Below are positions 45,979 to 56,241 of a DNA stretch of 64,000 nt, one piece after another. Below the pieces are notes generated by a model, which saw nothing but the letters and a program-made list of their open reading frames with translations, was not told the DNA's origin and did no database searches. A program made the translations under genes and the position numbers. Positions within the stretch are counted from its first letter, which is position 1. Every line of letters starts with the position of its first letter. The DNA is from Verticillium longisporum (lineage: Eukaryota > Ascomycota > Sordariomycetes > Glomerellales > Plectosphaerellaceae), in contig JAETXT010000008.1 of NCBI GenBank assembly GCA_019188255.1, positions 2,418,001 through 2,482,000 of the forward strand, read 5' to 3'.

Positions 45979-46185
45979 TATAAAGGGCTAATCGTTAAGC
46001 ATTACGCTAGGACGAGGCCTTAAATATATTATTATTAGATAAAGAATAAGAATAAGAAGAATACTATAATAGCTCTTTATGCCCCTTTATAATGGAAAAT
46101 AAGGGGTCGCGCAGGAGCCCACCTGCGAACTAGCTGCTGAGGCGCAGCCTCAGCTTTGTGGCTTAGCCGGGTATAACCCGTAACA
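45979..46185 (-). repeat. Gypsy LTR (5' LTR in element orientation)
   Basis: 207 bp, followed by the target duplication AACCG (46186-46190). Its outer ~80 bp (46105-46185) are GC-normal, while its inner end is RIP-mutated: the mirror image of the other LTR. Confidence 0.93.
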
Positions 46186-46482
46186 AACCGGACCCTCCGA
46201 TTTGAGCCCTCGTCGGAACCTCACCCACAAACGGAGTCGATGTCTCTCCCTTCGCGCCCCTGAGCGAGGTTGACCTTGGAAATATTCTTTCTTCTTGTCT
46301 TGTCTAAATTCGCGCTGCATGGTTCATTGCCACTCCACGACCGTTTCATTCAATGATAAGCGGTGCATTCTGCGAGAACTGCTGCCCAACACTGTCGCCG
46401 AGCATTGGTCCTGGAGGGTCTGAAGAATATCCAAATTTAATTAAGTTCATCTTCATCGGGTCATTGACTGACAGTCTGCAAT

Positions 46483-47387
46483 TCAGAGCATCCCGGGAGA
46501 TGATAGATCAATCTCGGGACACCACTTTCGTGCTTCGGGGACTCGCGTCTTGTCCTCCTTGTATACTCGATGGTAGCCGACGGGCCTTCCAGGGCGATCC
46601 ATGTGCCACGGGAGCTGTCGGGCGAATGCAAGCGCTGTCTCGATGGAGGGCATGTTCGCATGCTTTCGCGCATCATGATGCTCATCCAGTAATCCTCGCC
46701 GTGGCCTCCGTACTCTGTGCCTTTCGTATTCCAATCTTTCCGCCAGTCGTTTCCCTCATGCAGGACTTCGAGGAGCATGCTACGATTCCGGAGCGAAAGG
46801 CCGCCGTTGTAGACCTTCCGGGTGTCGTTGAGGGGCGCGCCGATAAAGTCATACTGGAGGAAGTCATCGACAGTCTGGTGCGCATTGGCGCACAGAATGG
46901 CATCCGCCTGGAAGACGAGGACGTGCTTTGCGGGCGCGAGCTGCTCCCACAGCCAGGGATGGGAGAAGTAGAGATTGACGCCTTTCCGCGTGGTCAAGTT
47001 GAACTCGGGCGACACGATTCGTGTTTCAATGGTGCCCGCGTCAACGGCGCGGCGCCATGTTGCTGAGGTGGATGGGGATGAAGCATTGGGTGAGAGATGC
47101 TCATCGTACGTCGTCTGGGAGGTGAAGAAGACGATGGGCCAGGAAGTTCCAAGAACGGCGTGGTGGTACAGAATGAGAGGGATCAGATGCGGTGTGAAGA
47201 GCGTGTCGGTTATTGTTGCGACCTTGTCTTTGATGAGGATGCCGTTGAATGTCGGAACAGTCTCGTGAGATTTCCACCTGGATTGGACGGTCTCAACCAG
47301 CGCCTCTCGATATGCCAGGCCCGCGAGAATGGTAGCGATCAAGGAAACCACAACCACGAGGGCATGGCGTGGAGGAGGCACCCGCAT
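46483..47387 (-). CDS. DUF5672-family type II membrane protein, glycosyltransferase-like (frame break near 46664)
   Basis: A short basic N-terminus and one membrane span (about residues 9-25) are followed by a luminal domain with the DUF5672 hallmarks: VFQADAILC, DDFLQYDFIGAPL, YNGGLSLRNR and GHGEDYWMS. The frame from 47387 stops at 46461, but the conserved ending (ANMPSIETALAFA, then PVGYHRVYKE and ARKWCPEIDL) lies in another frame ending at 46483. One extra A at the AAA run (plus-strand T 46664-46666) joins them, giving 301 residues. Fungal DUF5672 proteins look like Golgi glycosyltransferases with a DxD-like site (QAD here), but activity is unproven. Divergent from the glycosyltransferase-like gene at 48231. 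Confidence 0.85.
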
Positions 47388-48230
47388 CGTTGACGCTCCT
47401 GGCTAAGCTTTGGACCTCCGTGTGTGATGGCGACGAAGAGTCAGCGTGAACCCATTTGATCGATTTATCAAGGAGCAGCATTTTAGAACTCGCAGAGCTG
47501 TTCTTTGCCCACCTCAGGGGCACGCGCAGTCGAAATCGGTCACCAGTGCGAAGCCCTGTGCCAATGGCCCGGAATGTAGAGTGTTTACCAATGAACGAGT
47601 GATGCCCCTGGAAAGCAAATTCAGTTGTTGCTTGTTTATCTAATGTCTGTGTGAAGCTGAGATGTAGCGCCCGAGTACCCTGTCAGGAACTGTTCTGGCT
47701 ATTGGGACAGCCTGCATCATATCACGTAAGGGATGTGTAATGGCATTCGTCTCTCGTCAGCATGTTTCTCACATGTGAATTTGTAAGTCATTGAGAGGCC
47801 GCTCTTGAAGTAGGATCGCATTATGAGACGATGTACTCGTTCAGTTTTGACAAGTCCGCCATACCTCAAGCTGTCCGTGAAATAACATCTATTCTCATGT
47901 ACAGATAGATTCCAGGTCTTTGCTTATATACCTATCTAATTCACCAGTCTGGAGGCGACGCAGATTTCCCGTCGGATGCGATAAGCTAGGTGCGACTCCT
48001 GAGATCTTACCATTCCTTTTTCTAGGTACCCAGTGGCCAGGCCCAACCAGGAATTCAGGGGGTTGAGCCCCGAGTGGTTCTCGATCAGATCCGAGCCTCA
48101 TCAGGATTGCAGGCCTTGCAATCCCTAGAATAAGGCGAGCCTGTTCTTAGGCGGCGCTGTGGTGCTCTTACATCAATCGAATTCGCCGCCTGGGTTGGCC
48201 ACATGGTGAGAGCCTCACCGCACCATCACA
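47388..48230. promoter_or_regulatory. Shared intergenic region between two divergent glycosyltransferase-like genes
   Basis: About 840 bp between the divergent DUF5672 and PLOD-like genes. It has no convincing gene and should hold both promoters. No specific operator motif was identified. Confidence 0.5.
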
Positions 48231-49935
48231 ATGGCAAGGCTTGATAAGTTCCTACAGCGGCTCGACGCCTGGCTTGATTCTTCCCCCAAGGGCTTCATTT
48301 CCGACCTCCTGGCAAGGAAACGTTATGTGGTTTTGATCATTCCACTAGTGTTCGTTGTCGTGTCGCTCATTGCGGGCTTCTCTCGTCTCCAGCTCATTGT
48401 GAGTGCTATCCGCTATCGCACTATGGGACCAAAGTCAGGCTGCTGACGGCTTGGTTCATATAGGAACTCTCACACCCTGTGTCGCAGGAAGTGCATCAGA
48501 GGCCACCAAAAACGTCCAAGCTGCACTATCTTGTCCCCTCGAGCTTCGTCAATGATCCCGTTTGCGCGGGTATCATTTCTGCTCTTGTCAACCGTTACCC
48601 CATCCCAACTCTTATCGGGTACAAAGGCGAGAACGAATTCGACGCTGTCGACCACCTGGCCAAGGTTTGTATCATCAACAGGTTCTTGAAAACCCTGCCT
48701 GCGGAGGATGATGACCTGGTTATCGTCGTCGACAGTTTTGACGTCTTGGCCCAGCTCCCCGTCGAGGTCACCCTTGAACACTAAGGTACTTTGAGATGTC
48801 GGCTCGTTCAGAACAACAACTGGCCGACCAGCGAGGGATCACCGTCGACGAGCTCCACGATCTCGGCATTCGTCAGTCCATACTTTACGGTACAGGAAAG
48901 ATATGTTTCGATGCAAACCCGAACGAGCCCTTGTGCCCCTTTGTGCCTGGTTCAAACTCTGCTCGACAGAAGTTCGGCGTCATGACTGGAGGATACAGCG
49001 ACCCACGCTACCGAGACTCACGGTATCTTAACTTGGGTACCATCATGGCACCTGTAGGCGATCTGCGCAAGTTCATGCATGCTGTGCAGGAGCTCGTCGA
49101 AGCTGACGACGTCATCGTTCCCCTCAACGTGACCAGTAATGGACGCTTCAGGCATCACATGGACCAGTGGTTTACCGCCACTCTTTACGTTCGCCAGGAG
49201 TACCATAGAGCTCTCGACATGAGCGATGGAAAATACCCTGGTAACTTGACCGGTGTCTCTGACCTCCCGAAGCCGAGAGAGAGCGTAAACGATACGACCG
49301 AGTACCACATATTTGTCGATTTCGACTCATCCTTCACCCAGACGCAGTGTCATAATGAGCTCGAGATTCATCAGCTGAAATACAGCAACCACGACCTCAC
49401 GTCGTCCGTCACCAAAGACTTCATGAACGAGGGCAAGGCATTCAAGCCGCATGCTATACAAATGCCAGCAAGTATTTACCAAGCCTTTGGTCGCGTCTGG
49501 GACAAGCTGTCACATTTTCCAAACACCACACTCGTTCAGCAACCGCGAGTCTGGGTTCAAAGCTTACGTTTAGCGACAAACGTGGCTTCCGAGAGCATCC
49601 ATGCCTTCTATCACAATACCTGCTCCAAAACAAAATATCTGGAGACATATAAAACCTTTTGGTTCTTTCCGCTAGTTGTGCCGCTTCTCGAACTAGCTAA
49701 GATGGATCGAGACGATATGCGACCACTCCATTCAGGGCTGATTGATGGTCGAATGTGGATAGCCGCTCGAGATTACCCACAATCTCCCTCTGAGCCTGGA
49801 CAGGATGTCGAGGAAACGTATCTGGGGGGTGTCTTCACGGATTTTGCTGCAGAGCCGTTTCTGAATCTGCCGACGCTATGTCGTGAAAATTGGACAGACT
49901 TGATCGGCAACAAGGTTCATGGAGGGTCGAGATGA
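48231..49935 (+). CDS. PLOD-like (fungal) glycosyltransferase, type II membrane protein (frame break near 48781)
   Basis: Exon 1 is 48231-48398 and, after a 65-bp intron (GTGAGT to TAG), exon 2 runs 48464-49935. A membrane span (YVVLIIPLVFVVVSLIAGF, about residues 32-50) is followed by a luminal catalytic domain of the lysyl-hydroxylase/procollagen-glycosyltransferase type: IPTLIGYKGE, then DDLVIVVDSFDVLAQLP (a D-x-x-D metal site), YLNLGTIMAPVGDLR and several N-glycosylation sites. The frame stops at 48784 within LPVEVTLEH, but a RYFEMSARS continuation lies in the next frame; one added base at about 48779-48781 repairs it, giving 546 residues. The product presumably works in the Golgi on glycoproteins or glycolipids; the acceptor is unknown. 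Confidence 0.85.
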
Positions 49936-51326
49936 TGTTCGCAGGTCCTTTCCATCTAGTAATTTCCATGTAATAAACATGGTCCTTTTACCTTTGAATT
50001 TCAACGACAGCAGCAGAGCGCCTCCGTATGATCACAGCATAGACAAAACCCAACTCAATCCTCGGGGAAGATAGGAGTCGGGGCCGCATTTCTTTTGGCC
50101 TATGACAGACGATTGGAATAACTTACCATGCAGTGCTGGTAGGCAGTTTTAAGACGGATATTGTAAAATTAAAACCGTACACGTAGAAGACAGCCTTGTT
50201 CAATGATTTCTGTAATATGTGTTGCAAGAGCAAGAGCCAGCCAAGCTCCAATGACCAAACGGCCTCAGTGCCTAACCGGCGTTTGTCTCCGAGCATCCGG
50301 ACACCAATCCAAAGGAGCAATCGTTCCTGAGGGCAGCCCTTCCTTGCTACGCCGCAGGCGAGCGACGGCCTGCAGGGTTGCATCCCGCCCCCGTTCGCTT
50401 TCTCAAATAGGCTGTGATCTCGGCAGTCAGCACCGTAATGGGGACCAGGCCCTTGCCTAATCGAGTGCAGGCAGCTGATCAATACACTTGTCTGCCTGAC
50501 CCTCTTGTGGGCCATACCAAGTGAGGAAGGTTGCCACTTTGAGATGCAACCACAGGACAACAGGGGGCTATTTTGTTGGTGTGCTCAATATTGGCTCCAA
50601 AAACACCTCATGAAAGGGGTGTCTGCCAACGGGTCCAATATGTGACAGTTTGCAACAAGTGTGGATTGTTCCTGAGCCAGCGCCGGGTGACCAACGAACC
50701 TTGGCCAGCCTGCATACAGCGTCAGCATCCTATTTCTGGCAAGCGGAGGCGCCGTGATGGGTGTGATAGACGAGTTCCCACCGGTCAGCACTACAGTTCT
50801 TGTGGTGTGCTTGGTGGATACACATCCTGCATGACCATGCTGACGAGTTGGGGCTCAGGTCCGAAGTGCACAATCAAGAAAATTCTTAGACGTAGGAGAG
50901 CAGGCAATTGCTTCACCTGATGGACCCCACGCTACTTGTTTTCAGCTTTTATTCTCCATCACGGCCCTGGTGGTGTGACGGCCTCATGTGCGACTGGATA
51001 GACCCTAGACATTTTGCCATCATCCCCCCTACCAGCTAACAACGTGAAGGGTGGCAGACATCGGATGCTCCCTACTTGAAGCGTGTGGTGATTTGTATGG
51101 GCCGGATCGATTCTCCCCAGGGCATCGTGGGGATGATCTGGGATTTGATCCTTCTCGGCAGACTGACCTTAGACTGCCGTGAATGTGGTGGTCAGCAAGA
51201 TCGATAAGAATGGTGAAGACCCTGTACTATGGATGACCCTTGGGATGTCATTTACTCTGCTGTGTTCTGCTGTGTGCAACAAATTTGTTCTACCAAGTCT
51301 TCTGTCAGACTCGACCGTAGCCCAGC
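49936..51326. other. Intergenic region, no gene seen
   Basis: 1.4 kb between the glycosyltransferase-like gene and the MOCOS-like gene. Short frames only; none shows a domain or a clean exon pair. Confidence 0.5.
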
Positions 51327-52775
51327 ATGTCAGATATCCTCAAAGGTTACCCGGAGTACGCCAAAACCTCCTCTCTCGATGCCCTCCGCGAGACGCATTA
51401 CGCTCACCTCGATCGACAAGCCCACACCTACCTCGACTACACAGGAGCCGGACTTTCCTCTCTGGAGCAGCACCGAGTCCACGCAGCCCGTCTGGCTAGC
51501 ACGTCCTTTGGCAATCCTCATTCGGATAGTCCAACGAGCAAGGCTTCCACAGCCTTGGTTGAGGATACTCGTACCCGTATCCTCGCTCACCTTCACGCCG
51601 ACCCTGCCGATTATGCTGTTATATTCACACCAAATGCCACAGGGGCCGCGCGGCTCGTGGCCGAGGCGTACCCTTTCCGCCGACGGAGCCGCCTCGTTCT
51701 GACCTGCGATAATCATAACTCGGTCAACGGTATACGAGAGTATGCCTACCGCCGCGGGGCCAAGACTGTCTACATTTCTTGTCAGACGCCCTCCCTTCGA
51801 GTCGACACATCTTGTGTTGGGAGAGCGCTCCGGCCGCGATGGAAGGTCCCGGGAGAAAGAAGAAAGAGAGGCCTCTTTGCATATCCCGCGCAGAGCAACT
51901 TCAGTGGCGTCCAACACCCATTAGCCTGGGTGCAGCTGGCACAGAAGAACGGCTATGACGTCTTGCTCGATGCAGCAGCGTATCTCCCTACGAAGATGCT
52001 CGACTTGTCGATTACAAAGCCAGAGTTCGTCATGGTGAGCTGGTACAAGGTATTTGGCTACCCAACTGGCGTTGGCTGTCTGGTCGTCAAGAAAGACGCC
52101 ATGGCCCGGTTGGAGCGGCCCTGGTTTTCGGGCGGCACGGTGGCGGCGGCTTTCGTGGGGAACGGGGCGGAGTGGCATGTTCAGCAGGCTGGCGAGGCTG
52201 GATATGAAGATGGTACAGTAAATTTTCTGTCGATTCCAGACGTGGCTTTCGGCCTGAACTGGGTCACGGGCATCGGCATGGATCTCATACAGCTGCGCGT
52301 TCGGTGCCTGACAGGCTGGTTCCTGGACCGTCTGTTAGCGATGAGGCACAGTGATGGGTCGTCCATGGTGCGGTTGTATGGGCCCGACGGTCTGGAAGCA
52401 AGGGGTGGTACTGTATGCTTCAACATGGTCGACGCTGCAGGTAGCGTGGTTGACGACCGTCTCGTCGGTCTAGAAGCTGCTGTCGAGGGCATCTCGCTTC
52501 GTACGGGCTGCTTCTGCAATCCTGGGGCCGGTGCAGCAGCCTTTGGGGTAGATGGGGCGGTTCTACGACGGATCAAGGGACTTCGGCCAGGGCTTCGGCC
52601 GAAGTCTGCAGATGATATGACGCGCATGCTCGGGTTGCGGACCTCAGGTGCCGTGCGGGTGTCTTTTGGGCTGGCTTCGACAATACAAGATGTCGAGAAC
52701 TTTATGAGCTTTGCCGAGACGAGCTATCGGGATCGAGTCGTCACCAAAAGCAATATACCAAGGGACGGCTGTTGA
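51327..52775 (+). CDS. Molybdenum-cofactor-sulfurase-like PLP protein (aminotransferase class V), no MOSC domain
   Basis: Single exon, 482 residues. Fold-type-I PLP enzyme related to the NifS-like half of Moco sulfurase: THYAHLDRQAHTYLDYTGAG, FGNPHS, FTPNATGA, DNHNSVNGIREYA, LLDAAAY (D215) and VSWYKVFGYPTGVG with the PLP lysine at K241. RTGCFCNPGA carries candidate sulfur-accepting cysteines C395 and C397. Full Moco sulfurases are about 750-850 residues and carry a C-terminal MOSC-type domain, which is absent: the next 200 bp lead into a convergent gene. It may be a free-standing cysteine desulfurase or lyase of a fungal-specific subgroup; the substrate is unknown. Confidence 0.92.
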   Translation: MSDILKGYPEYAKTSSLDALRETHYAHLDRQAHTYLDYTGAGLSSLEQHRVHAARLASTSFGNPHSDSPTSKASTALVEDTRTRILAHLHADPADYAVIFTPNATGAARLVAEAYPFRRRSRLVLTCDNHNSVNGIREYAYRRGAKTVYISCQTPSLRVDTSCVGRALRPRWKVPGERRKRGLFAYPAQSNFSGVQHPLAWVQLAQKNGYDVLLDAAAYLPTKMLDLSITKPEFVMVSWYKVFGYPTGVGCLVVKKDAMARLERPWFSGGTVAAAFVGNGAEWHVQQAGEAGYEDGTVNFLSIPDVAFGLNWVTGIGMDLIQLRVRCLTGWFLDRLLAMRHSDGSSMVRLYGPDGLEARGGTVCFNMVDAAGSVVDDRLVGLEAAVEGISLRTGCFCNPGAGAAAFGVDGAVLRRIKGLRPGLRPKSADDMTRMLGLRTSGAVRVSFGLASTIQDVENFMSFAETSYRDRVVTKSNIPRDGC

Positions 52776-52976
52776 TCCTATGACAGCTTGAAGATGATGC
52801 CACTTCCGCGTTTTGCCAGTCCAGAGGGGGATATGTGTACATCTAATATATTTCTGGTCTTGTCGTCTCAGTCTTGGAACTCTGTCTACTGCAAGTTGCC
52901 ACCATCATCCGTCTCTTTCGTGTATCGCTGTAACGACGTGTTGTCCTCCCCGCCACGCGTCTCAAACTCAGATAGC

Positions 52977-53549
52977 TCATGCTGCTGCCACGCCATTGAC
53001 ACTGGTGAGATCCTTCCTCAAGATAATAAAGTAGAGGTCGTCGCGAAGCGCCTGACCCTCAAACACATGCTCATAGGGGAAGTCCCCCTTCTCATCGGTG
53101 CGCTCATAGCCCCTCCTGACATACCAGTCGATGAGTTCATCCCTCATCCACAAAACATACATTTCCATCTTTTCGACAGCCCACTTCTCCTTCGCATGCG
53201 CCTCGGCTCTCGCAAGAACCTGCCTCCCCAACCCACCGCCCTGTTTGTTGGGATCGACGGCGAACAGCCCGAAGTAACCAGTGCTGGGCTTGCCGTCGCC
53301 GGCGGGGCGGTGCTGGAGCTCACAGCAGGCGACGAGCTCGCCCGTCGCGGCGTCGTGGGTGATGAGGACCAGGCCATCAGGGGCATTGATCTTAGATTCA
53401 AGGTCTGCGGGGGAGATGCGTTTGTCATTGAGGTAGGCAGATTCGTTGGTCCATCCTTGGTTGCCACGGTATGCTGTGCGGATGAGAGGCAGAAGGCTGG
53501 GAACGTCGGTGGTAGTAGCCTCGCGGAATGCGAGGGTTGGCTGGGCCAT
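52977..53549 (-). CDS. GNAT-family N-acetyltransferase
   Basis: Single exon, 190 residues. Acetyl-CoA-dependent transferase with the GNAT motif A: YFGLFAVDPNKQGGGLGRQVL (about 92-112, Q-x-x-G-x-G type), followed by a helix with WAVEKMEMYVLWMRDELIDWYVRRGYERT (motif B, with the usual Y-x-x-x-G-(Y/F)). The substrate cannot be told. Convergent with the MOCOS-like gene, 200 bp between the stops. Confidence 0.93.
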   Translation of the reverse strand: MAQPTLAFREATTTDVPSLLPLIRTAYRGNQGWTNESAYLNDKRISPADLESKINAPDGLVLITHDAATGELVACCELQHRPAGDGKPSTGYFGLFAVDPNKQGGGLGRQVLARAEAHAKEKWAVEKMEMYVLWMRDELIDWYVRRGYERTDEKGDFPYEHVFEGQALRDDLYFIILRKDLTSVNGVAAA

Positions 53550-54536
53550 TTTGTATTGATGTGAGGTGGTCTTGCTGGCGAGAGGAGGTGATATGAGATC
53601 TGAATTGGATGGCGTTGACCTCGGATTGCGTGGCCGTCTCGAGCTGCGAGTTGTAGCGCACGTTGCGGGGTTTCTTGTCAGCTGCTGATGGAGACTCCTA
53701 TTCTCATTCGAGTGAAGGGCTTTTTTCTTGTTGCGTGAGCTTGCTTGCTGTCAACACTGTGGTCGCACTTGTTCTTCGACTGACGACACGGGCTGTTGGG
53801 CTATTCATGTACACCACACCAACATGGCGACGTTCCAGGGGTCTTATACTCGCGTCTCCGACGTCGGTAAGCAAAGTCACCGACGCCCGAAATGTTGCGT
53901 CGGGCGACCCCGCAAGATCAACCCCGCCGCTTTCAGGCGGTTCCGTGCTGGAAGCAAACGAAGGTTCCAGGGACCAGGGGCACTTTGACGAGTCAAGTCT
54001 CGCCATCGCAGCAAGCTAGTGTGCCTACGACGGCTGTACCGCCCTGCGAGGACATGTCCATGGCGCCCTTGGATCTGGAACGGGCCATCGTGTCAATTCC
54101 CGATCGCGTGGTCCCAAGACAAGGGCGCAGATGGCATCAACTACTGTCCGCACGACATGTGCTGACCAATGGCCAACATATTTCACTGCATTCTTTAGCC
54201 CACGTTCATAGCACAGCTTGTTAAGCTTACCAAGCTGGGAAATAATACGAGGTCAAACTGAAGCTAATACAGGTGGCTGTAGGGCTGGTTTGACTCATTT
54301 CTTTCAGGGTTGCGTGCGACCGAAACAACCATGACTACAACCTGCCGATGAAAGGGTCGTGATATCCACCAAGCATCACCTTTTCGTTATTGAAGCAACA
54401 TTTCTCCTTTCCAATTCTCATCCTGAAGCTGTGTACGTGACCACCTAGAACCATCTCATCCACAGGGCACCAAGGGAAGTGCGGCATTTGGCGCTAGAAT
54501 CATGGTGTCTATTCCCGAGTCGCCAGATAATCAAAT
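53550..54536. other. Intergenic region, no gene seen
   Basis: About 1 kb with overlapping short frames on both strands (53.66-54.2 kb) that share no family features. Confidence 0.45.
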
Positions 54537-54624
54537 GGGGTCGTGGTTTAGGGGTATAATGTCCGCTTCGCATTGTCACATCAATCCTTGCGGAAGGTCC
54601 CGCGTTCGATTCGCGGCGATTCCA
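54537..54624 (+). tRNA. tRNA-Ala (anticodon CGC), intron-containing
   Basis: Acceptor GGGGTCG pairs with CGATTCC and includes the G3-U70 wobble that marks alanine tRNAs. Anticodon stem TCCGC/GCGGA, anticodon CGC after TT, and a ~16-nt intron one base past the anticodon. T-arm CCGCG-TTCGATT-CGCGG. Discriminator A. Confidence 0.95.
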
Positions 54625-54836
54625 TTCCTTTTGCTCTCATCACGATTTAGTTCCTTGCTCTTGAACGACGCATTTCCTTTTTGCATAGGTTCTCGTTTGG
54701 AAGAGTATCTTGGCTTTTCTATCCTGCTTCCGGTTCATATCCACTTGGACGATCATGTTGAACCTGATGAAGAAATAGGCTTCTATTTCTTGTTCATCGC
54801 CGTTCCTTTCCAACTACCGTCTGGCAGGGTGAAAAC

Positions 54837-55232
54837 TTAAAGATATGTCTCCCAGGCGATGGAATCCACCTTGAACCAACGCTTGTAGTCGCACCAGTGA
54901 CAGATCTTCTGGGTCTGCCGGCGCCCTTTCGGGGTTGCCCTCCGTACGAACTGATCCGTGGTCTGCAAACTTTTGCATTCCGGGCACCGGCTCATATCGG
55001 CAGGACAATCTGCCTTGGGATCAAGAGGCAGTCGACGGTTGGCCCGAGACAGTGCCGCCCACCTGTTCGTGCCAGCAGGGAGCGATGACGGTAGGGGAAC
55101 GCCGGATGTCGGAAGAGAGCCGGGTGCCGGAGGGGGACTGACCGTCAGAGGCCCCTGGGGGGGCGGCGACCCGGTGGAGCATCCTCCAGACGAGGAAGAT
55201 TGCGTTTTGCTGTCAGTAGTTGAGTTAGACAT
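54837..55232 (-). CDS. Small Pro/Ser-rich protein with C-terminal CxxC pairs
   Basis: 131 residues if started at ATG 55232 (MSNSTTD); the frame is open back to 55388, where another ATG would add 52 residues. A disordered Ser/Thr/Pro/Gly N-terminal half is followed by a compact Cys region: CPEC, about 24 residues, then CHWC and DYKRWF, a likely single zinc site. I recognise no family. It might be a small zinc-ribbon protein or a spurious frame; the preserved CxxC...CxxC spacing is the main support. Confidence 0.5.
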   Translation of the reverse strand: MSNSTTDSKTQSSSSGGCSTGSPPPQGPLTVSPPPAPGSLPTSGVPLPSSLPAGTNRWAALSRANRRLPLDPKADCPADMSRCPECKSLQTTDQFVRRATPKGRRQTQKICHWCDYKRWFKVDSIAWETYL

Positions 55233-55388
55233 TACTGTCTTGGTTATTTCTGGAATATCGAAGTTGTGAGTTTTGGAAATGCTGCCACTTTGCATGATGC
55301 TGCAGGAAAGAAAACAGGAGACGGAACTAGGGGGAAGGGAGATCCTTTTATACCTCTTCTTGAAGAAGGACCAGCCTAGAACCACCAT

Positions 55389-56241
55389 CAGTGTTTCATT
55401 TCACTGCCGTGAGAACGCCCTTGCCTGTGTAACGCGGTCTCTGAATCAGCCCATCGACCTTTCACGCAAGACCGCTACGCCTGCAGTTCATCTGCTTTCA
55501 GCCCAACGAGCAAGTAATGAAAGCAAACATTAACCATGCTGATGAATAGCATGCCTCTTCGCAGACGAAGAGATTGTAATGGAGCTTTGATTCGAATCTT
55601 GCTTTGAAGTCTTGTCGCATCACGTCCCCCTGACTTGGCGGTTCATCCCAGGAGATGAGCTGTCACCTCGCGACAACAATGGCGTTTTGTATTTGCCCGC
55701 CGATGATGAATATGCGTCTCTTGACTGGTAGAAAATGGTGCATAGCTGTTTCACTTATGAATATTGTCTCGTTTCGTGAAATGGTGATGGAAAACGTTAC
55801 GGCAGACGTGGTTCACGACCTTTTAGGTTCAGATACTGGCGAAGGCAACACAAACAAACGTTTTCGCCATGTTAAATGGCCTTGGTTGATCCACTGACGC
55901 TTTCTGCTCCGCAAAAGAGACCGAGATTCCTGAATTAATTTAGATTGGGATGGCCAACTGCGCAGAGCCTCGTCGTGCAGCGCCAACCACAGCACTCAGA
56001 TGCTCGGTGAATATTGCCCAGAAATCTGGACATGGGTCTCGGTGAAGCAGGGATCTCACCGTTTTCTGAACTCCGACTAGTCGGCATTAGTCGGCTTTCC
56101 GAAGGGCCCAGTTTACATAACGCGCAACTGGTACTTTCTCCATTCTAAAATACCTCGACAAGGGCCTTGTATCAATTTTACCACCTCCAGATTGTCTCTG
56201 TGGGTACGACGCACGCCGGGTACCATACACCTGTCTTCAAT
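55389..56241. other. Intergenic region, no gene seen
   Basis: About 850 bp upstream of the esterase, no supported frame. Presumably promoter sequence. Confidence 0.5.

Larger units (their letters stand above)
37486..46185 (-). mobile_element. Complete Ty3/gypsy LTR retrotransposon, RIP-inactivated, with nested pogo element
   Basis: Two 207-bp LTRs (37486-37692 and 45979-46185) enclose the element, and the 5-bp sequence AACCG directly precedes and follows it, a target-site duplication. On the minus strand the LTR starts TGTTACGGG and ends CCCTTACA. A purine tract AAAGGGGGATAT lies against the downstream LTR (37693-37705), fixing minus-strand orientation. RIP has destroyed the coding sequence, but an RT motif (43588-43614) and integrase motifs (42124-42225) remain in RT-then-integrase order, which is the Ty3/gypsy order. 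Without the 1859-bp pogo insertion at 38266 and its duplicated TA the element is about 6.84 kb. Confidence 0.95.

Noticed and set aside
50573..50920. 115-codon frame with several cysteines
   Set aside because: The frame starts without a credible ATG, the Cys spacing fits no finger family, and neighbouring frames are similar in length.
52788..53564. 258-codon plus-strand frame opposite the GNAT gene
   Set aside because: Antisense shadow; the GNAT motif A on the minus strand is decisive.
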